64,000 nt of DNA from Saussurea involucrata (Eukaryota; Streptophyta; Magnoliopsida; Asterales; Asteraceae): positions 92,356,873-92,420,872 of the forward strand of contig CM066326.1 in assembly GCA_033807775.1 (NCBI GenBank), in the 5' to 3' direction. Below, in pieces: positions 22,561 to 34,094 of this stretch (position 1 is its first letter; each line of letters opens with the position of its first letter). The notes beneath the pieces are model-generated. The model searched no databases. It was not told the origin of the DNA and was given only the letters and a program-made list of their open reading frames with translations. Both the position numbers and the translations under genes were made by a program.

Positions 22561-22803
22561 TTTTCTACTATTGTGGATACTCTAATTTAGGTTCGGTATA
22601 CGAGTGAGTTGCAGAGAGCTAGTAAAAAGGTGTCGAATTTGGTAGAAATGTTACACAAGAAGTTCACTTTCAACCAAATGCACAACGTACAAACAACTCA
22701 TGTGGATAACATGACAATGGTAGGGTTGCACATCACACAAACAATGTGCCCTACTAATTTCTACCTTCTCTTGTATCAATTGAACAAATCCCGAAGGCGC
22801 ACA

Positions 22804-24348
22804 ATGATGTCGAGAATGATGATTCGTTTGATGTTGATGGTGATGATCGAAGGCGTTTGGATGACAGTGGTGATTAGCGAAGTGCATAACGTTGGTGACT
22901 CTGATGGTTGGACGACTCTTGTTGATTCGAATTACTCCACTTGGGCATCTTCGAAGGAGTTTCGTGTTGGTGATATTCTTTGTGAGTACCATTGTGTTTT
23001 GCCGGTAACCCTCTTTGATTATTGCAAGAAAAGACGTTCACTAAATATTTTCGATAACAATAGCTTGACGTGCATGCAAACATATCATGTGGTTTTCTTT
23101 TTTTATATGTCACAATAGGGCAAATGGCATGAAAATGTAATATACTATGTTCTTTGTATAAACATTCTTTTAAAATATTCGTTTTATTATATGAGATGTG
23201 ACATGTAACTTGGTATTATTTGTTAATGGCCGATATGTGGATTTTTTTTACCTAAAATTAGTTATAAATTTTTATTAGAATTTTGATAATTTAATTCATT
23301 TATAAATTACATTTTTCTATAAATCATTTATACAAGCAATTGAAGAATCTTAGGTTACCTAAAGACCAAGAATCTTATCCGGTAAAGCGTTTGTCGGGTA
23401 AAAGATGTTTACCAACAATCCATTTTGATGATCGAAAATGTTACCTGATAAGGTAAGTGAGAGTGGTATTCTTGTCGGTAAGCGCTTACCCGATAAACGT
23501 TTAAGCTATCCATAAGGGTTGTTAATAAGTTGAGTTGAATACTTTTTTAATAGTTTGAGTTTTTTTTTTTACCATGACTTATGATTGGATCTCGATTAAC
23601 TTATTTACAGGCTCATATTTTTTTTGTACAAAAAGGTTGATACCAGCAACCCCAATCGGCCCACAATCGGCTGTCTATCCATAATGTGGGGGGCATACCT
23701 GACTCACTCAGCGGTTGTGGCTATGGGGGTGTCTTGGGTTCGAACCCGAGACCTTCTGCTTTTTGTACAAAGATGCCCCCACCCATTACCAACTGAGCTA
23801 CACGCCATTGGCTCATAATTAATACAGTGTTTTAGTTCAATAGCTCGTTAAATACTCAAACACTTAACAACCATTTACATGAGGTTCATAGTTGCTTTAA
23901 TTCAATGTAAAAATGAGGTTCATTTCAAGACTAAAATACTTATTTAGTATTAAATTCGTAATTAATGGTGTGTGTAGTGTTCAATTACAACCCGGCCAAC
24001 CACGACGTGATGCAAGTGAATCGTGATGGTTTTCAGTCATGCAACATCACAACGCCAATGAAAGCCTACAAATCCGGCAACGACTCCTTCACAATCACGG
24101 CACCGGGCCACTACTACTTTATTTGCAGTTTTCCAGGCCATTGCGACGCGGGACAAAAGCTTGAGGTCAGAGTCCTCAAAAAGTATTCTCTGGCCACTAG
24201 CCCACATTCCGGTGTTAGCTCACTGACTGCGCCAAAGGCAATTGCAATGGCACCTGGGCCGATTGCAAATGTTGCAACCGACCTTAGATGTTTGCTTAGA
24301 AGCATTGTTGTTGCATTGATAAGTTGTTTTGCAATGTGGGTTGCCTAG
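22804..24348 (+). CDS. Phytocyanin, stellacyanin/mavicyanin type, with full copper site
   Basis: Small secreted blue-copper electron-transfer protein, probably GPI-anchored at the plasma membrane. Exons 22804-22981 and 23978-24348, with a 996-bp phase-1 intron (donor GTGAGT, acceptor TAG), product 182 aa. Residues 1-25 are a hydrophobic signal peptide. The mature part starts EVHNVGDSDGW. Copper ligands are His68 (NHDV), Cys109, His114 and Gln119 (FICSFPGHCDAGQ), with Cys81-Cys115 as the likely disulfide; axial Gln indicates the stellacyanin/mavicyanin class. Residues 130-155 are a short Ala/Pro/Ser stretch, then a hydrophobic C-terminus fits GPI processing. The ATG at 22804 is chosen because it gives a signal peptide; an upstream in-frame extension to 22609 lacks one. 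The intron carries a SINE. Confidence 0.9.
23618..23809 (-). mobile_element. tRNA-derived SINE in the phytocyanin 1 intron
   Basis: Minus-strand A box TAGCTCAGTTGGTAA and B box GGTTCGAACCC. The T run at 23618 is the copied A tail. TSD GGCTCATA at 23610-23617 and 23810-23817. 192 bp. The longer tRNA-to-B-box spacing and the body rule out a working tRNA gene. Confidence 0.88.
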
Positions 24349-26641
24349 TTGTTGTTACTATTTAAATGTTGTTACTTCATGATGGTGGTCCTTTTTATCT
24401 ATGGTATTATTTGTCTTTTAAGACTTTTTATCAACACAAATGGGTTTTTTTTGGGGTGGGGGGGGGGGGTTGTCATGTCATGTCATGTGCAGGGAGGTTC
24501 AAACGAAATCTGTAAAATATTGAAGACGGTTCTCACCTGTAATATGCTTTGATTCAAAGGTTATGATTAACCCCTATCTTTAAAACATTATTAAAACCAG
24601 AATAGATTACCTATCTACTTATTAAGTAAAACTATACCAAATATAATCAAAACTGAAGTAAAGTTATTACCTATCTACTTATTAAGTAAAACTATACCGG
24701 ATACAATCAAACTTTGACATCCATATTATTACACTTTTCTCTTTTATTTCTTCGTTTTCCCATGCTCTCAATATTTTTACGATTCTTATTTGAACCCACT
24801 CTACTATGTGTGATGACAGATTATTTATGCTGGTAGGAAATATGTTTAGTCCGCATATAAAATCTTAATTTGAATTGAAAAGTTGTTTCCATTTTACTTC
24901 TATTACTAGTGTGTGGCACCACGCGTTGTGCGGTGACGAAATTTGTTTTGTTAAAAAATAGGTAACTAAGTTATGATAAAATATAATTCTTAAATCGACA
25001 GCTAATACAATGAATTGTAATCTATTGTATTGTATATTGGAACCGTTTTTTAAAAGGTCATAAGTGAATGTTTTTTTTCATTAACATGAATTGTTTCTTC
25101 TTAACAAAGAGATTTAGTACAACTTTTTATTTTTTGTAAACGTAATAATGTTTCAATGTTAAACATTTATAAAAATGGTTAATAGTAAGTGTATATACAC
25201 AATATTAACGATTATGCTTAAAATTGATCTTTCCAATGTAGCTTATAAACCTTGTTTTGCATCATAGTTTATTAAACTAATTCGTGTATATATCCTCAAA
25301 ACCTCCTCTAAACAACTACATTTTTATCCAACCAAATCGTAAAATAAAAGCCTTCACATTCAAATTACGAAATATCTCTTCTATTTTGTTTAACCAAATA
25401 TCTAAACTTGACCCGACAAATAAGAGACATGGAATTATAAAGGTATAAGGATGTTGTAAATGGAATAAAAGATATATGATTTAAGACCTTGTAAGTTAAA
25501 ACAACCTACTTAGAAAATTGAGGAGTGATCCCTCTTACCAAAGGGGGATCAATGAGATAAGAATTAACCTCTCAGTTCGTAAGTATAAATAATATGTAGT
25601 TTACTTGTATGTAACCATAACAATTCCATAAAAGTATAATATATAAGGCGGGCTACAAATGCAGAACAAATAATTCAATTGAATTCCAATGCTATAACAA
25701 TTTCAATACATTAAAATGCTAAATTTATAAGGCATCTTTTCCTTGTTTCATTCTCAAAGAGAAGGTTTTTCGATTCCATCCATATGCATGTCAAGGTGGA
25801 TACTCAACAATTGCACATGTTAGCGGGGAAAACCAAATAACTTATAATGTCGAATATTTCATGGCGGTTAAATGAATAAATACATTTTTCATGATTTGAT
25901 AATGATGTCGAGGTATTTGACTACTAAATGTGCATAAATCAAGAGTAAAAAGTGTATTACCTATTTATCTTTAATAAACATGGAACTTTTGAGCAACCAA
26001 AAGATAATCCACCAAAATCCCAACAAAATCAAAACCAATATATCAAGAATATCAACACCAGATAGAAGAATAAGGATAGGGTTCTATAAACAAATCGACG
26101 AATGCGGAAGGAAAATGTAATAGTGACGATGATTTCTTCATTGGAACCAAACATTTTTAAGTTTATTCTGACAATAAAACTTACTCAATATATCAAATTC
26201 AAGAACAACTCTAGGGGATTTGGTATAAAACATAGGGTTTTTGCTTGAATTCGGTCTTGTGCGGATTACACTTGAAATCTCTATGTGGAGGTTTGAACTT
26301 TGTGGTAGGGATGATTTTGATGGCATATATTTCAAGGAATGAATAGAGTGAAAAACCGGAAGGGTGAGAATTCAAGAAGGCATGGGAAGTAAATGATAAG
26401 TTAGTCATTATGATATTAATTAATCTTTTAAAAGCAAGATGAATATAAGTTTACCAAAGAACCCCTATTCATGGTTAAACATTCATTTTCTCATTAAGGA
26501 TAGAAAAGTCTTTAACAAATCATTGATTTTTGAAAATCAAAAAATCAAGAAAATTCATATGAAGAATACTACTCTAAGAGTGTGCCATGTCATTGCATAT
26601 GGTTCTTACTTTTATATATATAAATGATTTCAAGAAATAAT
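24349..26641. other. AT-rich intergenic DNA
   Basis: Downstream of phytocyanin 1. Holds a G run (about 24455-24470), two 45-bp near-identical direct repeats around ACCTATCTACTTATTAAG at 24610 and 24668, and a Helitron-like end at 24906. No gene-like frame. Confidence 0.5.
24906..24934 (-). mobile_element. Putative Helitron 3' terminus, minus strand
   Basis: Minus-strand CACCGCACAACGCGTGGTG forms a hairpin (one G-T pair), followed by CCACACACTAG and T. Nearly the same terminus as at 1725-1754 in opposite orientation. The body would extend rightwards; its 5' end was not found. Confidence 0.5.
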
Positions 26642-26650
26642 TAGAAAGTA

Positions 26651-26974
26651 GAGCAAATTACATTTTTTGTCCTTGTAGTTTGTTAAAAACTACGGATTTC
26701 GTCCCCGTGGTTACAAAATTTTGTTTTTAGTCCCTATGGTTTGCATTTCATTTCTGTTTTCGTCCCTGAGACCAAAACACTACTTTTAAGTACGAAGGAC
26801 TAAAACATAAATGAATTGTAAACCATAGGGATGAAAAAAGCAATTAAATTTAAGTCATAAGGACGAAAAGGTAATTAATTATAAACCATAGGGATGAAAA
26901 TTGTAATTTCAAAACCATAAGGACGAAATTAGAAATTTTCAACAAACCACAAGGACTAAAAACATAATTTACTC
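26651..26974. mobile_element. Mutator-like MITE with 9-bp TSD
   Basis: Termini GAGCAAATTACATTTTTTGT and, inverted, GAGTAAATTATGTTTTTAGT. Perfect 9-bp TSD TAGAAAGTA (26642-26650 and 26975-26983), the length expected of Mutator-like elements. Interior has GTCCCTATGGTTTG words in both orientations. Relatives lie at 49212 and 56531-57834. Confidence 0.88.
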
Positions 26975-27607
26975 TAGAAAGTATAATAATTTCATTTAAG
27001 AACACTTGCATACGTTAATTATATTTTCAATAGATTTCTATAACTCTTACATAACAAATAAATTAATTATACAGACAACTTTATTTATACAAACTTAATA
27101 TAAAATCAACCAAACAACCTTAAATGTCTTAAAGGGTGCGTTTGGTACGCAGACAGGACAGAACAGGACAGGACAGAACAGGACAGGACAGAACAGGACA
27201 AGACTGGACTGGACAGGACTGGACAGGACAGCTGTTCAGTGTTTGGTAAGACATAAATAGGACTGGACAGGACAGAACAGAACCGGTTAAATGACCAATT
27301 TACCCCTGGTTTGTTTTGTGTTTTTCTACCAAATAATGACCATGGAATCAAAATCAGTAACAAAAAATCATGGAATCAAAGCAGTAACTAATCATATTTC
27401 TTTAGCTCACCATCATCAACAAGAGATGCACACAATAATCCAACAGAAGTTGCACAAACCCTATCACTAATTGTAAAGCAATTGCTATAACTTCAACTAA
27501 CTTCTACTCCAATCCTGATTTCTATTCCTGCAACATGACCTAATATTTCGCTGAACCTTCAGGAATCCATAAACTGGAATTCATCCAATATATACAATAA
27601 TCCTATA

Positions 27608-27608
<1 letters not shown>

Positions 27609-27646
<38 letters not shown>
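27609..27646. repeat. (TA)n microsatellite
   Basis: About 38 bp of TA repeats inside the 27.1-29.5 kb element. Confidence 0.95.
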
Positions 27647-27648
<2 letters not shown>

Positions 27649-27689
27649 AGTTTATAATTGTTTCACAGAATTCGTTTTGAATAACTTAC

Positions 27690-27772
27690 TCGGAACATAA
27701 CGCCGGCGACGCCAAAGACGATCGCGATGAAACCAGAGTAATCAACAGGGAGATTATCAGGGTGAAGAAAAC
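27690..27772 (-). pseudogene. Captured exon resembling protein Asterix (PAT complex)
   Basis: On the minus strand an 83-bp open stretch lies between a CACAG acceptor and a GTAAGT donor. It encodes DNLPVDYSGFIAIVFGVAGV followed by MFR, which I recognise as the first membrane-segment region of the plant Asterix/WDR83OS-like ER protein. The following family exon (cytosolic turn and second membrane segment) is not present downstream. Flanking DNA is transposon sequence. I read it as a gene fragment carried by the TIR element; family assignment from memory, moderately sure. Confidence 0.5.
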
Positions 27773-27774
27773 CT

Positions 27775-28150
27775 GTGGATGGTTGAAATCACAGAAATCG
27801 CAGGAACCTGTGCAAAAAAAATCAGGCAGTAAAAATCACAGAAATCGCAGGAAGAAGAAGAAGCAAACATGTGGATGGTTGAAATCGCAGAAACCTGTGG
27901 AAGAAAACCTGCAGAAATCGCTGAAGAAGAAGCAGAAATCGCAGAAATAGCAGGAACGAAACCTGCAGAAAACGAAGAAGAAGAAGATGATACCTGGTGG
28001 GATGAAATCGGTAGCAGAAAAAAGAAGAAGAAGCAGAAATCCGCAGGAACGAAACCTGCAGAAAACAAAGAAGAAGCAGAAAAAAGAAGAAATCGGTAGA
28101 AGAAGTAGCGAAGAAGAAGAAATCCATAGAGAAGAAGAAGAAATCCATAA
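27775..28150. repeat. Purine-rich GAAGAAGAAG/CAGAAATCGCAG minisatellite
   Basis: Irregular repeats of CAGAAATCGCAGGAA, AACCTGTGGA and GAAGAAGAAG. Parts repeat the sequence adjoining the captured Asterix-like exon (CACAGGTTT on the minus strand), suggesting slippage or repeated duplication of an intron/exon border. Open frames across it are low-complexity artefacts. Confidence 0.7.
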
Positions 28151-28236
28151 CGAAGAAGAAGAAGATGATACCTGGTGGGATGCGATGGAGACGAGATGGA
28201 GAGGGAGGCGCACGACTATGGGGAAGAAGAAAGTTA

Positions 28237-29294
28237 GGGGCTGTTCATTTGTGGCTTATTGAGCTGATAAATGGATATGGCTTGTTCGGTCAGCCATATC
28301 CATGTGTTCGGTTAGGGCTGATTCGGTCAGCTATGGGCTGATTCGCTCAGCTAGAAATTGTGTGTCCTTTGTATTCAGCCTCATTTATTCCCCAACTACC
28401 CCTCTCCCCACCTACCCCATTAATTAAACATCTAACCCTAAGCATGCCGATACCTGCTTCTTCTCCATCGCTGCTGTGTTCTCTTCCTTCCAGTTTCTCC
28501 ATCGATCAAGGTAAATTCTTCATTTTTTTTCGATTTCAGGTTTCTCCATCGTGAACCACTCAGATTTCTCACCTTTTCTTTTCGATTTGTTGCTGCAGGC
28601 GTGATTCTGCATCACCTCCTTCTCCATCGATCACAAGTAGACTCTCGTTTCTGTCGATTTCACTTGTGTTTTGTCGATTTCACTTGTGTTTTATCTCCTC
28701 TCTGATTTCTTCTTTTTTCGATTTTATGCTGCAAACCATGAAATTTCTTGCTGAAAACCTCTCTTATTTGTCTTCTACATTTGTGTTTTTGTTATTTAGA
28801 TTTCTTGCTATGGTAAAATCAACATGGTCACTGTTGCAAATCGTAAGAACTCTTGTTGTGTTTGTGTTTTTTTATTTAGATTTCTTGCTGTGTTTGCTAC
28901 ATTTGCTGCTTATTTGTGTTTTTTTTATTTAGATATCTTGCTGTGTTTTTTTATTTCTACATTTGTGTTTTTTTATTTTGATTTCTTGTTGCAAATCGAT
29001 ATGTATGGTTATATTATTTGTTTACTTTTATTTTCTTGCTGCAAATCTGTTTATATGTGTGTTAAATTGGTATTTTTTTAATATTTATAAGTCATTTATT
29101 CAATATTTAGATTAAACAGTTTATTTATATAAGCAAAAACAAAGACCGGGGGTAAAATGGTCATTTCTGACATTCAGACTGTTTATTCAGCCCAACAACA
29201 GAACAACAACTTATCTGTTAACACTCAGACAACCATATCCACTCAGACAGTCATATGGATTCAGGTCTTAACAGGAAATGAACAGAACAGCACC
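28237..29294. mobile_element. Nested Harbinger-like element, 1058 bp
   Basis: Begins GGGGCTGTTCATTTGTGG; right end, inverted, GGTGCTGTTCTGTTCATTT. TTA on both sides (28234-28236 and 29295-29297). CATATCC and CAGCTC words recur near both ends. The interior is T-rich with exon-like TTCTCCATCG stretches but no recognised protein. Confidence 0.8.
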
Positions 29295-29491
29295 TTAGAT
29301 TAGCTTGGAAAAAGGGGTATTTTGGTCCAAAATAACTTGTTCTATCTTGTTCTAGGGGGGAGCGGTGGACAACCGTGTCCCATGTGTGTTCCATTTAGTT
29401 CCATCTAGTCCCATATGTGGACTCACAAAACGTGGTACAAGTCTGTTCTGTCCAGTCCTGTCCCATCCTGTCCAGCGTACCAAACGCACCC

Positions 29492-30131
29492 AAAGTGTAT
29501 TCTAGTATATCAGACAAAAAAGTAGTAGCACTGACGACGATATACCCCTTACTACGTTTGCCCTTGTTTTAAAAAATCGGTTTTTAAAACATTTTTTTTT
29601 AAATTTAAATTTCAAAACTTAAAGATTTTTAATATTGGTTATTCGAAATAGATACATTCGAAATTTTGGTTTCAATGGAATTTTAAAATTGTTATGTTGT
29701 TGGTATATTAAAAATGAATTACTTTTTTGTTTTGTCCATAATAAAAAAGACACACTTAACAATATATAGTTATTATACTTTTTAATCAATAAATAACAGT
29801 TTTATTCTTAATTATAAAGAGAGAAATTTTCTAATCTCGTAATTAAGGGTAAATGAAAAAGTAGACATTGCTTTTTGAAACTGGCTATGTATTTAGAACA
29901 AACAAAAATAATAATATAGATATTTATTTGGGAGATTAATTAAAATGCCACAAGTTTGACTAACTGTTATCGAAATGCCATAAATTTTTTCCATTTTGCA
30001 AAAATGCGACAAATACCCGCGATGGGAGCCCGCGATCGAGGGCATTTTTGTAATTAACAAATACCCGCGATCACGGGAGGAGCCCGCGGTGGCTTCAAAT
30101 TTGATTTGTTTTGTTTTTTAATTTACATTTT
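29492..30131. other. AT-rich spacer with CCCGCGAT blocks
   Basis: Mostly AT-rich. At 30016-30100 are GC-rich words (ACCCGCGATGGGAGCCCGCG and a second similar block). These may belong to the end of the foldback element that follows. No gene. Confidence 0.4.
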
Positions 30132-31042
30132 CACCCCCTATATTTATTTACTAAATTTATTTTATACCTTTTACTTTTATAATTTAATTTTACATTTAAC
30201 ACATATAATCGTTTATTAACTAAAATACGTTAAAAAAATACATTTTAATTTTAACAAGTTACACCATTATAATCGTCTCTTCGATACGTCCGAAATGAGC
30301 CCAATCTTGAATTTTTTTGGATTTATATATTTTAATATATATCATATAAACTACATAAAAATTATTTTTTATATTTAAAATTCATACCCTTATTGTTAAT
30401 TATTTAATTTATGGTACTCTTATAGTTAAAATACGTTTTATTTATTTTATTATCGATGGTCCAAGTGTAAGTATTAAAAATTGGCGGAGCCTTTGTGATG
30501 GACAGACATCGATCTTTTTGTGCATACTCTGTAAATACTGCAAATACTTCAGTTCCAAACACACATGAATCATCGTTCGCCAAATACCCATTTTCACAAT
30601 TCTTAAATGAGTCTAGTGATACCAATTTGTCAAAACCCCATTTCATATTTTTCTCGTGAAACCTTCTCCTATTGCCATTCACGATATCTAAAAAAACATT
30701 CAAATAATAATAATTTAAAACGATTTAATGAATTAGTTAATATATGATTATTATGTTAATGCGATAGGAGTGTAAAACAAAATTGAAAATACGTTAAAAA
30801 TAAATTTTTATGTAGTTTATATGATATATATTAAAATATATAAATCCAAAAAAATTCAATGTTGGGCTCATTTCGAACGTATCGAAGAGACGATTATAAT
30901 GGTGTAACTTGTTAAAAGTAAAACATATTTTTAACGTATTTTCGTTAATAAATGATTATATGTGTTAAATGCAAAATTTAAATTATGAAAGTAAAAGGTA
31001 TAAAGTAAATTTAGTAAATAAGTATAGGGGTTAAAAGTGTAA
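30132..31042. mobile_element. Foldback element enclosing a MATH-domain gene fragment
   Basis: Left arm about 30132-30385 is the inverted match of about 30796-31042 (shared words include CCATTATAATCGTCTCTTCGA and CATATAAACTACATAAAAAT, with small differences). The 400-bp centre carries a MATH-coding fragment. A third partial arm copy lies at 31085-31150. TSD not identified; long arms suggest a foldback or Mutator-like origin. Confidence 0.75.
30404..30687 (-). pseudogene. TRAF/MATH-domain gene fragment
   Basis: Behind a splice acceptor (T run then AG at 30689-30688) the minus strand encodes FHEKNMKWGFDKLVSLDSF, then GYLANDDSCVFGTEVFAVF, typical of the second half of a plant MATH domain, and CLSITKAPPIFNTYTWTID, the start of a following MATH domain. 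Similarity stops at about 30435 and a stop follows at 30404. Donor and other exons are missing. The family includes tandem-MATH plant proteins of unknown role; this copy is a fragment between inverted repeats. Confidence 0.72.
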
Positions 31043-31769
31043 ATATCAAATCCAAATCACAATTTCGAATTGAATTTTAAACTTTCAACCCCTATACTTA
31101 TTTACTAAATTTAGTTTATACCTTTTACTTTCATAATTTAGTTTATACCTTAGAAAAGTCATTATCAAATATGTTAGTTATTTGCTTCTCGCGTGTAGGT
31201 CAATTGTGAAACGTTCAAAAATCAGGACAAATTTAAACCTTAAAATTCCACAAAGTTAACCATAATTTCATCCAACTTTTATACTTAAATGGAGAATTAG
31301 TAATGAGGGTTCATATACACAAATTGAACTTATCAAAACAACCTGCTAATCTAATCCTAAACATTAAGATCAGATTATGCTAGTTGTTTAGACCATTCAC
31401 CAAAACGTCCTCAAATATGCTAACTTCTCCATTCATCACCAAAAGTTGAGTATCAAAAATCACTCGTCCCTCATCCCGCTATTACTTTCCCGAGCTCGTA
31501 CCTGGTAAGAAAAATTTAATTTGAAACGATTAGGCTTACGCCTAGTGAGAACATCCATTTTCAAATTAAAACTTTATAAGCTTTGGAAACCAAAGTAAAC
31601 AAAGCGTATAAACAAACCTGGTTTGCCATCATTCTTACCGTACAAATAAACATCTTGCGATGACGGGAACATACCCGATTCCATGAATATGACTAACTCT
31701 CAGTAAGTCATATCATCACGTTCGAGAGCCTACTACGAATCATTACAGATTCTAGATCGTTGCTCATGT

Positions 31770-32195
31770 CCAAGAAATTACAATTTACTTTATGTCTATT
31801 TCTTGGAGTGGAAGTAGAGATTACAATTTACTTTATGCCTATCTCTTACCTTCCCATAGAAATCAGGAATTACGATTAACTCTCGCCTATTCCTAGATTT
31901 CTCATCACAATACGAAATGAGAATTACAATTTACTTTATGCATATTCCTCATTTTACGTCAACGAGAATTACAAGTTACTTTATGCCTATTCCACGTTTC
32001 ACATTATAATACGAAATGGGAATTACAATTTACTTTATGCTTATTCCTCATTTCTCACCACCTTACGAAATGAGAATTACAAGTTACTTTATGCCTATTC
32101 CTCATTTCAGGTCAACGGGAATTACAAGTTACTTTATGTTTATTCCACGTTTCAGGTCAACGGGAATTACAAGTTACTTTATGCCTATTCCACGT
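31770..32195. repeat. Tandem GAATTACAAGTTACTTTATG repeat in LTR 1
   Basis: About eight imperfect copies of a 50-60 bp unit containing GAATTACAAGTTACTTTATG and CCTATTCC. LTR 2 has a related, shorter block at 46300-46440. Confidence 0.85.
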
Positions 32196-32459
32196 TACAA
32201 ATACTGCCAGTGCCTATGGATCCATTACACTTACTAGCATACGTGCATATTTACTCGAACGCACAAAATATTTCATATCATATTCTCAAAGCTAAGAATC
32301 CCAAATAATCTATCATACCCTTATTCTCAATTGTCCCTCTTCGGCGACTTAGCTCGGGGGTTCCGCTACCCGGTTAGCGGATGGGGTCAAAGGGCAATGC
32401 CCTTGCGGGGTCTGGGGGCAGCGCCCTGAGATTTTTTTTAGAAAAGGTTAACCAGATAA

Positions 32460-32770
32460 CACATCCGAAAATCAATCCGAAAACCATATCCGGAAAGTCC
32501 CTTATCCGGAACCAAATCCGGAACTATCCGAAAAACTCATAAATATCCGGAATATCAGAAGTATCAGGACATCAGAAGTGACCGGACATCAGAGGTTTCC
32601 GGACACCATAACTATACGGACATCATAACTTACCGGACACTACATTGTCCGATCCTCACAGCTTACCGGACACTAAACCTATCCGGATGTTACCGGAAAT
32701 ACATATAATCCGGATGACATCCGGAAACCAAAGTAATCCGGATACCATCCGGTAACTAGTTATTCGGAAA
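32460..32770. repeat. TCCGGA-rich minisatellite in LTR 1
   Basis: About twenty TCCGGA/ACCGGACA words at irregular 12-25 bp spacing; TCCGGA is self-complementary. Confidence 0.8.
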
Positions 32771-33305
32771 CTCAGATACTTATCTGTAACGCCCCAAAAT
32801 CCGGGCCAATTTAAACCTCAAGTTACAACAGGTTATGACAATAAAACTACAACTTATATAGATAGCAAGGAATTAACCACCAAGAGTGTATTTACAAAAC
32901 ATGATACTTTGAACAACCTATCAATCTATTCATGTCACTACAATCAGATTAATTGAGTTATCTAAGCTATGCTTCAAAAATCTCCTCTTTGGTAAATGCC
33001 ACTTCTGCTATTCCAAAAACACTCGTCCCACAACCCTTTATTTGCCCGAGCCTGAACCTGGTAAGAAAACATTATATGAAACGATTAGGCCAACGCCTAG
33101 TGAGAACATTCATTTCAATAATGACATTTTCAAAATCAATGTAAACAAGTTATAACAAACCTGGTTACTCCTTTTCTTACCACCCGTATAACTCTATTCC
33201 ATTACACAATTTTATCCATTCCCATGACTATGACTGACAACAAATCCATCAGCATATCATACCCCAGAGCCACACTACGAATCTTCAAAGATTCTAGATC
33301 AATGC

Positions 33306-34029
33306 TGTCAGGATCGAATCTTAACAAGACTAATAATACTTAGAACTCAGAATTAAAGAATCTGCGGAATAGAACTTTAATTCACACAATCAAAGAACAA
33401 TATATCAGAAAACACACAGCTGTTTGTATTCACTGATTCAACTCACAAGCTTACAACCAAACCTCAATCTTGATGAACAGGCTCAATCAAGACGACTTCT
33501 ACTTCTCTAGAAATAGGGTTCTAAACCTTGAGGTTAATTCTCTCTAAAACAGAATGTATTCTAAAAAACTCTCGTATATCGCGTATTGCATATCTTGCCT
33601 GTTATCAATAGCTATCTATCAACATCTATTTATACAAAATAATTACAAGATAACTATCAAAACAAAATTGATCTTCAGAATATTCTTTCACGATTATCTT
33701 CAATCATTCCATCTTTATCTCCAATATCTTCGCATACCAAACTTATCACATCAGCAGTATTAACTTCATTCAGCATGAGCAGTACTAATATTCTCCAGCA
33801 GCATTAATTCATTCCAGCAGCATTAACTTGACTCAGCAGTACTAATATTCTCCAGCAACATTAATGCATCAGCAGTACTAACCTTGTTCCAGCAGTATTA
33901 ACTTTGTCTTGCAGTAGTAACTATGTTCTGGCAGTACTAACCTTTACTGGCAGTAGAAACTTTGTTCTGGAAGTAGTAATGTTGTTCTGGCAGTACTAAC
34001 CATACTTAGCAAATCTTCAGTTCCCAACA
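33306..34029 (-). repeat. 3' LTR of the copia element
   Basis: Begins TGTCAGGATCG and ends TTCCCAACA. Its left-hand end on the plus strand is the LTR's 3' end. Bases 33750-34015 hold about 13 copies of GCAGYAYTAAC-like words. Confidence 0.95.
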
Positions 34030-34047
34030 ATCCCCTCCTAACTTGAC
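34030..34047 (-). promoter_or_regulatory. Polypurine tract of the copia element
   Basis: Minus-strand AGTTAGGAGGGGAT directly before the 3' LTR. Confidence 0.75.
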
Positions 34048-34094
34048 TTTTAGAAAGAGAAGTCAAGTTCTTCAGATGATGATGCTTCCAAAAC

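Larger units (their letters stand above)
27134..29491. mobile_element. TIR element (GGGTGCGTTTGGTACGC) with captured DNA
   Basis: Both ends read GGGTGCGTTTGGTACGC inward, followed by degenerate GGACAGGACT/GGACAGAACA decamers. AAA flanks both sides, compatible with a 3-bp TSD of a Harbinger-like element. Inside are a host-gene exon fragment (27690-27772), a purine-rich minisatellite and a second TIR element (28237-29294). No transposase frame is visible, so it is non-autonomous. Confidence 0.75.

Noticed and set aside
22609..22803. N-terminal extension of phytocyanin 1 from an ATG at 22609
   Set aside because: Would bury the signal peptide behind 65 residues with no family similarity; the ATG at 22804 gives the normal architecture.
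27757..28213. Phe/Ser-rich minus frames and Lys/Glu-rich plus frames
   Set aside because: Readings of the GAAGAAGAAG purine repeat in different frames; no conserved domain.
28666..29081. Hydrophobic Phe/Leu frames resembling membrane proteins
   Set aside because: T-rich DNA (TTTTTATTTAGATTTCTTGCTG repeats in pieces) inside a Harbinger-like element; repeated, no family match.
32340..32440. GC-rich island as a gene promoter
   Set aside because: It is part of gypsy LTR 1; GGGTCTGGGGGCAGCGCCC-type blocks fit LTR sequence and no gene follows.
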